Shown here piece after piece: positions 57,862 to 64,000 of a stretch of DNA of 64,000 bases. Below the pieces are notes generated by a model. The model worked only from the letters and a program-made list of their open reading frames with translations, did no database searches and was not told the origin of the DNA. The stretch comes from Medicago truncatula (Eukaryota > Streptophyta > Magnoliopsida > Fabales > Fabaceae). The stretch covers positions 3,929,501-3,993,500 of the forward strand of contig NC_053042.1 in assembly GCF_003473485.1 (NCBI RefSeq). The letters are read 5' to 3'. A program made the translations under genes and the position numbers. Each line of letters opens with the position of its first letter. Within the stretch, counting starts at the first letter, position 1.

Positions 57862-60183
57862 TCACAGTATAAAAGCTTGCTTGGAGGGCAATCTCCTGAA
57901 GATGTTCTCAGCATGCCAAGGTGTATTGCTTCTAAATCTTGGATGTCTTAGATAAATAAATATGCAAGGGAAGATGATAACTTTAAGAGGAACAAAATAT
58001 GTAACAGGGAGACAAACAACACAGAACACCAAAAATATAAATGTAGCTCTTGGATCCCTCCAACTGATCAGAGATTGTAGCTTTTCTAAAATGGTGGCCA
58101 ATTCATCAACCCTTTTTTGTCCATTCCTACCAATGACTCTCAACCTATCATACCTCCTTCTCAAATGTTCACCTCCAATTTGAGTTGGAAAGAAAACAAG
58201 TTCTTCTTCTAAATCATCATAATTTGTTGTATCAGCACCAGATAATGTTGCATCTATGTGACAAGGATGCTCATGCTTCTTGAAATTATAATTATCCAAA
58301 CCAATCTTGAAAAGATAGAAACTCACCAAAGGTATCATTGGCTCTGGATACAAAAGCACACATAAGCAAAAAATATGAAAAAGCACTGCTTCAATTGGAT
58401 TCTTCCATTGCCTTATGTCCTCTAACCATTTCCAAAAAGCAAAAAAGTAACTAATAAGACTCATGATCCTGTTATAGTTTGCTATTCCTTTTCTCATACT
58501 CCACATATCTGATCTCATATCAAGCATATAAGACACAACTTCTTCCCTAAGTGCCGGTTCCGCCTCGCTTAAACTCACTGATATAATGCGAAAAGCTTGA
58601 TTTCTTAAAGTATCAAACTGTGTAGGCGACAATGGTAAGAAGTAGTGTACTGCAGGAAACAAAGGTCTGCCGTATAATGCACACTTATTAAATATAGACT
58701 CAAATGGAAAAGTAAATGTAGACTGAGATGTCCAAGTAAACTTCACTGCCAAATGGATTTCACCCATCTTAGTTACACCAGAGGGATGTAAACCTATAAG
58801 AGGGTAAGAATGTGCATACACTTTGCCGTTTTCAAGTGTTGATAGACGAATCCTTATCTTAGCCATTATAGTATCTCTTGCACCTCTGGCTCTACTTTCA
58901 GGATCTAACTGATTGTTATCAAAAACTCCAATAGTAATGACTGTGAATGGCTCATAAACTTCCCAAACATATTGCTCATTCCATCTTGGTTCACGGCTGT
59001 CAACACTTGTTCTTGTCCTTACCCATTTTGGTCCATATTTCGCCACACAATATGCATCGGTTCTCCCCCCAATCTTCATTGGCATCAAATTAGTTGCTTT
59101 TAAGATTCCAAGTTCCAAAACACCAATGCTTGGTGGCCAATGATCTCTTGATGAAGGCCTAAAGTCACTACTATATTCGAGAGGCTCGTCCGACACATGA
59201 TAACCACCATTCAAAGAAATCCTCAAATGAATCTTACTAGCAAACTTCACCTCCCTTGCATTCTCAATAATTCCAGGCCTATTAAGATCCACCCATCTAT
59301 CATCTGCAGGTACATCATCAAATCTTATATCCACATCGTTCGAATTATTCAAATTAGTTGTATATGTACCCAAACTCACATTCACATGATCAGCTAATCT
59401 TACTTGCTCAACGCTCAAGACAAGTTCTTCATCGAAAGGCTCTTGTGTAACAAACATCAAATCCTCATTCCAAAACGGTTTCGCGCTCTTTTCCTTAGAA
59501 AAACTAGTTCTCAAACAAAAACTCTTCCCTAAACCAACTTGGACAAACAATTCCGAACTCTCAGGAGGAAATTGTAGTAACAAATGGTGTGCTTGAATCA
59601 CAGTGACCTTTACATACCTAAGGGAAGGTGACATATATACCTTAGAACGAGTATAGCAAACAGAATCATCAGTTATCTCTGTTGTATCTGAACACCATGC
59701 TTGAGGAAAATATTCATCTGCTTGTGTTCCAAACCACATAGACAACATGATAGCCCCTCTAGCAAGGTTCGTACCAGCTTGATCCTCTAACGTATACCGT
59801 TGAGGTGCCAATGAAGATTCTGGTGGCACCCTTTTTGGAATATCACCAACAGCGAACTTTACATGACCAATGAACATACCTGACGTCCTGTCTTTCAAGA
59901 AAACATCTACGTTGCTAGAGCTATTTTTTCCATTATCAAAAGCAAACACTTGGTTCAATGATGAGTTGCTGGTTTCTAAGAAAAATGTTGTTGCTTTTGC
60001 GTTTCCAAGTACCACCTCTACATAGAGATTATGGATATTGGGAAAGTCTATGACCTTTACAACCCTTACAAATAAGAATTCCATTTCTTCAACAAGGTCA
60101 TATCTCCTTGTAAGCTTATCAGCTTCAAATGCAGCATTATTGTTAACACTAGTCTCCTTTGGTGCATTCTCATTATTTGCCAT
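57862..60183 (-). CDS. Multiple C2 domain and transmembrane region protein (MCTP/FTIP family)
   Basis: 773 residues in one coding exon, as usual for plant MCTPs. Members such as FTIP1 and QUIRKY tether ER to plasma membrane at plasmodesmata and help move FT protein or other signals. Three C2 domains at about residues 36-150, 188-330 and 353-480 (the last with GGRTDAYCVAKYGPKWVRTR and WNEQYVWEVY), then the family C-terminal region with WSMRKGIANYNRI (561-573), a membrane span at about 598-628, RRRYDRLRVIGRNGQ (675-689), SWRDPRAT (707-714), a second span at about 715-744 and LRHPRFR. The start is MANNEN at 60,183: the 25 codons before it run across the AG acceptor (60,193) of a 5'UTR intron. 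The first two C2 domains lack the acidic loop expected for calcium binding. Confidence 0.93.
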   Translation of the reverse strand: MANNENAPKETSVNNNAAFEADKLTRRYDLVEEMEFLFVRVVKVIDFPNIHNLYVEVVLGNAKATTFFLETSNSSLNQVFAFDNGKNSSSNVDVFLKDRTSGMFIGHVKFAVGDIPKRVPPESSLAPQRYTLEDQAGTNLARGAIMLSMWFGTQADEYFPQAWCSDTTEITDDSVCYTRSKVYMSPSLRYVKVTVIQAHHLLLQFPPESSELFVQVGLGKSFCLRTSFSKEKSAKPFWNEDLMFVTQEPFDEELVLSVEQVRLADHVNVSLGTYTTNLNNSNDVDIRFDDVPADDRWVDLNRPGIIENAREVKFASKIHLRISLNGGYHVSDEPLEYSSDFRPSSRDHWPPSIGVLELGILKATNLMPMKIGGRTDAYCVAKYGPKWVRTRTSVDSREPRWNEQYVWEVYEPFTVITIGVFDNNQLDPESRARGARDTIMAKIRIRLSTLENGKVYAHSYPLIGLHPSGVTKMGEIHLAVKFTWTSQSTFTFPFESIFNKCALYGRPLFPAVHYFLPLSPTQFDTLRNQAFRIISVSLSEAEPALREEVVSYMLDMRSDMWSMRKGIANYNRIMSLISYFFAFWKWLEDIRQWKNPIEAVLFHIFCLCVLLYPEPMIPLVSFYLFKIGLDNYNFKKHEHPCHIDATLSGADTTNYDDLEEELVFFPTQIGGEHLRRRYDRLRVIGRNGQKRVDELATILEKLQSLISWRDPRATFIFLVFCVVCLPVTYFVPLKVIIFPCIFIYLRHPRFRSNTPWHAENIFRRLPSKQAFIL

Positions 60184-60324
60184 TTTCTTAACCTGCATTG
60201 TACAAATAACTTTTAGCTTTATTACCTTATCATGCAAGTGTAGAATAATTCTCAGCATGTATTAAGAACAGTTAGGGACCATCAGAGAGACTTTAAGATG
60301 GCAAGGAATACATGTAACACCAGT

Positions 60325-60588
60325 GCTGGGTTTGGATAAACAGTTTATTTTGCAACATATAGCATAAACACTAATGAAAAAGCTATTTCTATAACACAAG
60401 ATAAAATCAAGGCAAACTGTTTTCGTATAATCTATTAGTTGTTTTTATAAGCTATCCTGAAGAGTTTATGGAAATAAGCCGAAAACAACTTATAAACATT
60501 TCATAAATTGTTTTCATAAGTTTTCTCAAATCAGTGTTACAAGTATCTATGTCACGAGATAAATTCAAATAAGTCAATCGAGACATAT
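60325..60588. mobile_element. Tourist-related MITE in the MCTP leader intron
   Basis: Left end GGGTTTGGATAAACAGTTTA and reversed right end TGTCTCGATTGACTTATTTG resemble the two ends of the element at 23,354-23,603 (TGTTTGGATAAACAACTTAT; CTGTTTGGATTGACTTATTT). Internal words match the ERECTA intron copy. Confidence 0.7.
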
Positions 60589-61422
60589 GCTTGCTACTAT
60601 AGACATTTAGAAATGAGAAGAAATCATGTTATAAATATAGGATTTGCTTTTATAATAAACAGTATAAAGAAACACAAAAATATGACCAGCAAGGAAAATA
60701 AATCTAGCAAATTTCATTAAAAAATCTAGCAAAACAAAGTTAATAATATTTCATAAAACAAAAAAGCTAATCATCAAAATTACATGATAACAAAAAACAA
60801 AGTCATATGAACCATAATTAAGAAGTACATGAGTCAAAATTTTATAATGTATACTGTATTTGATCCCAAAATTGAACACATGAATGGTGTACATGAGTCA
60901 AGAATCAATTATGAGTATGAAATTTATTATCATCCTATGAAATCCTTTTGAATAAAGGTTGACTCTAATTAATTGTGTAAAATCAAGTTAACAATTTTTT
61001 CACCGTGGATGCAATGGAGAAATCAAAGGATACGTAGGTAGTTCATAGGTGAAAAACTTGTTGCGTGTTGGTTAATTTTAGATTATCAAACCAAAAGATC
61101 ATATGTAGTAATTGCTGCTAATATTTTAGAGAAAATTATTTTGTTTATCTTAACTTAATTTTGGGTAACGATTTTGTCTTTTATTTTGTACCTTTACATC
61201 ATTTTTGTCGTTTTAATTTATTTGCATATGAATTTTCAAATTTTAAATCTATAATTCTATTTTCATATGAGCTCATAGTCTTCAGATCTATGATCGTTTA
61301 CTCATGTTTGTATATAAATCTTAAATTGAAGCTTGGACCATATGCAAATAGAGCAAAAGGATAAAAATGACCTAAACATGACACAAGTGATATCAAAATA
61401 AAAGTAAATATAATAAAATAAC

Positions 61423-61446
61423 AAATAAATAAATAAATAAATAAAA
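61423..61446. repeat. (AAAT)n microsatellite
   Basis: About six tetranucleotide units within the MCTP leader intron. Confidence 0.8.
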
Positions 61447-61802
61447 TGTACACAAACATGACTAAATATTCTAACACACCTAGGATAGCGCTGCATACAT
61501 ACAAGCATCAAACAAAATTAAAAAAGTGTCAATGATTAACATGTATTTTCAGTACGTTCATAGATTAGGATGTGTTTAGATGAATTTTTAGAAAAGCAAA
61601 ACCGCGATGAATGTTGATAAACACAAATAATATAGAGATGAATTTGGAAAACATACATACCTCTTGAAGAAAACCAAAAATAGAGAGGCTTAGAATAATT
61701 TGCTACACTCGGTTTCTCTCTATCACTATCTGTGATTGACTCAAGGTGGAAACATTAGCATAATTTTCACCAATTTCTTGTTTTGTGTGCGTCAATGTCT
61801 GC

Positions 61803-61810
61803 TATTTATA
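61803..61810 (-). promoter_or_regulatory. TATA box of the MCTP gene
   Basis: TATAAATA on the minus strand, preceded by C and followed by GC. It is about 140 bp upstream of the leader donor site, leaving room for a start of transcription near 61,775 and a first exon to 61,661. Confidence 0.6.
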
Positions 61811-62214
61811 GAATTTTCAAGGTTAGGACAAAAATAATATGGTTTTTTTTAGTGTAAAAAGGTATGAACTGATTGTGAAATCAATCATAATTATATTGAT
61901 TTTCTTTCCTTTTTTAGTTCATTGTTTCTTCTTCTTTTTTGCTATAAAAATTGTTTCTTGTTTTGACTACAACTAAATTTAGGATTTTTTTTTTTATTTT
62001 CAGCACATATTTTGGGCGCAGATATCTGCCGCTTTTTTCCTGATGCTTTTATTTTTATTTTTCCTGAAACTAACCTCAGTCAACAATTAGCAAGTTAGGA
62101 TTTGTGAACTTTTTTTTTTTAATTTATTTATTTAATTTTTTTTCTTATTTCTAACAATTTATTATTATTTTCTTTTAAAAAAAAAATACTATTTCTTTTT
62201 TACTTGCTGTTTTT

Positions 62215-63830
62215 AATTTTGTTTTTTTGAAGAGGCTAAAATGTAATATATTACCAAAACAAAGAGGCATTCCTAGCACAAGGCGTGCCAAGGAAAAAAT
62301 AGAGTCGTAACAATATTTACAAAAAGGGAAAAGAAAGTAGCAAAGGAAAAAAAAAAACAAAGATGAAAGAATAAACAGTTAACCATAGCCCAACATTGCT
62401 AGGGGACTAAGCCACCAACCATGATAATTGAGAGAAAATTGAAAATTTTCCTTCAACCACGAGAAGGAAAGTAGCTTAATTTTGTCCACTCAACGCAAAA
62501 TCGAGCACTCTTTACCATTGAAAATTCTGTTATTTCTTTCTTTCCAAATTTCCCACACATTAACAAACCAAATGACGCTCAACAAAGAATGTCGCATCCT
62601 TGGTCCACCACCACCAAAACCGAATTGATTGAAATGATCTGTTGTACCGAACGGTAAATCTATAAAAAGACCAATCCATTGAAGAACGTAATTCCAGACC
62701 GACCCAAAAAACGAACAATGAAGAAATAAGTGATTGACAGTTTCCTGAGAGCCACACCCAGTAACACACAAGCAAGAGTCATGATTTATTGCACCACGCC
62801 GAAATAAATTATCCTTTGTTGGTAACCTATTATGAAACAGACGCCAAGCAAAAACCACAACCTTCAGAGGGATATCCTTATGCCATAGAGACTTCGCATC
62901 CACCTGACCGTCAACTAAAGGCCGATAAGTCAGAAAATTGTAAGCACTACGAACAGAGTATACATTTGATTTTTCCAACATCCATAGCCATATATCTTCG
63001 TTATCAACCTGCAAAGTTACATTTTGAAGCAATAAACATAATTCCCCCGCCTGCTTCTCCTCCCACACAAGCAACCTCTGCATCCACTTCCACGCCTCAC
63101 CATTCTCTCCCCACCCTAACTGGAACATATCAAAAACAGACACCCATTTGGACAACGACAACTCAAACAATCTACTAAATCTATCTCTAAGGGACACCCC
63201 GCCAACCCACACATCCGACCAAAAATAAATATGTTTCCCATTCCCCACCAATCGACGAGCATGGTCACGAAACCAAAGCTCCTTGCGCAAGGCAGCAGTG
63301 GTGCGCCACCATGTCGAGGCATGTCTCCCACCATCCAACAAAAAACCACCCTTCTCTCCATACCTCGCCAACAACACCCTGTACCACAAACTCTCATTCT
63401 CCACCAACACCACTTCCCCAGCAAAGCACTATTAAACTCCCTAAATCTCCTTTACCCCCAAACCACCAACCTCCTTTCTCATGCAAACCGAATTCCAATC
63501 AACCCAAGTAATTTTTGTGTGGTCATCACTCCCCTCCCAAAAAAAAAACAATTTAAAATAGATTCAATAGAGGAGGAAATACCTGAAGGAGCCTTGAAAA
63601 AAGAAAGAGCATAAACAGGCAAGGATGACAGGACAGACTTAAAGAGAACCAAGCGGTCACCGAAAGATAAATGTTTAGATTTCCACCCCGACAGTCTAAA
63701 GTGAATACGAATAATCAGCGGCTCCCAAAAAGACAAACAACGAGGGTCACCCCCTATAGGCAGCCCCAAATACACAAAAGGGAGGCTTCCAAGTCTACAA
63801 CTCAAAACAGACACATAATTCACGTATGTG
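62215..63830 (-). pseudogene. LINE reverse transcriptase, 5'-truncated and broken
   Basis: Minus-strand pieces read in order: the end of the RT domain (FVYLGLPIGGDPR, SGWKSKHLSFGDRLVLFKSV; 63,479-63,823); at least three frame changes between about 63,415 and 63,530; then a 307-codon frame (62,490-63,413) with the zinc-binding region (PLKVVVFAWRLFHNRLPTKD, CVTGCGSQETVNHLFLHC) and WEIWKERNNRIFN. A TGA at 62,490-62,492 is followed in the same frame by VDKIKLLSFSWLKENFQFSL and the natural end at 62,379-62,381. An A-rich tail lies near 62,225. The catalytic part of RT and the endonuclease are missing. Confidence 0.9.
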
Positions 63831-64000
63831 AGAGGGAAAGAGAATTACATATGTCGAAGACACATAATTCACTCAGCTTATGTTTTAATCTTAGCTCTTG
63901 CATTCAATCTATTGTCTGTAACCAAAAAAAAAATTCTATTGTCTCATATTCATTCTTTAACAAAACTTGTTCAATAATTAAACCAATAAAGAGTGAATAT
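63831..64000. other. Window end, nothing recognised
   Basis: A GACACATAATTCAC word occurs at about 63,809 and 63,860, so a short direct duplication marks the 5' edge of the LINE. No other feature seen. Confidence 0.4.

Larger units (their letters stand above)
60193..61660 (-). other. 5'UTR intron of the MCTP gene
   Basis: On the minus strand the donor is AAGAG|GTATGTATG at 61,660 and the acceptor is ACAATGCAG|GTTAAGAAA, 9 bp before the ATG. It contains a Tourist-related MITE and an (AAAT)n run. Confidence 0.7.

Noticed and set aside
62789..63614. Plus-strand frames of up to 129 codons over the LINE
   Set aside because: They are antisense to the reverse-transcriptase remnant, whose motifs are clear on the minus strand.

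Overview
The window is nuclear DNA of a flowering plant. It is AT-rich, its genes have many small GT-AG introns, and it is full of plant transposon families. The mix of Stowaway, Tourist, hAT-like and Mutator-like small elements and the gene sequences point to a papilionoid legume, most likely Medicago or a close relative; this is an inference, since no search was run.

Layout. (1) Positions 1-21,300 are a tandem segmental duplication. Copy A (1 to about 10.75 kb) holds the last 14 exons of an intact F-box/leucine-rich-repeat gene of the FBL15/SLOMO type (its 5' end lies before the window) and, on the other strand, a 111-residue three-pass membrane protein. Copy B (about 13.84-21.3 kb) repeats both. 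Its F-box gene has in-frame stops, a frameshift and no upstream exons, so it is a pseudogene; its membrane protein is intact and almost identical. Several transposons sit in copy A and are missing at the matching place in copy B. (2) At 22.67-25.4 kb is a short gene for organellar ribosomal protein bL33, with a telo-box promoter motif and a 2.35-kb leader intron that hosts nested small transposons. (3) Positions 25.4-46.8 kb contain no convincing gene and are a transposon graveyard: LINE, Helitron and retroelement remnants, many MITEs, foldback and Mutator-like elements, and a 65-bp tandem array carried inside one of them. (4) At 47.6-54.4 kb is a complete 27-exon ERECTA-type receptor kinase (981 residues). 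(5) At 57.9-61.8 kb, minus strand, is a multiple-C2-domain and transmembrane protein (MCTP/FTIP family, 773 residues) with a 5'UTR intron. (6) At 62.2-63.8 kb is a decayed LINE reverse transcriptase.

The genes do not form a pathway or operon. ERECTA acts in stomatal and organ-growth signalling at the cell surface, FBL15/SLOMO is a predicted SCF ubiquitin-ligase subunit linked to auxin-dependent organ initiation, MCTPs work at ER-plasma-membrane contacts and plasmodesmata, and bL33 belongs to the organellar ribosome. I found no new defence or metabolic system. The most unusual structure is a pair of adjacent elements at 33.7-37.9 kb with hairpin ends, separated and bordered by three copies of the same 9-bp word; the larger one carries a dimeric 65-bp satellite.
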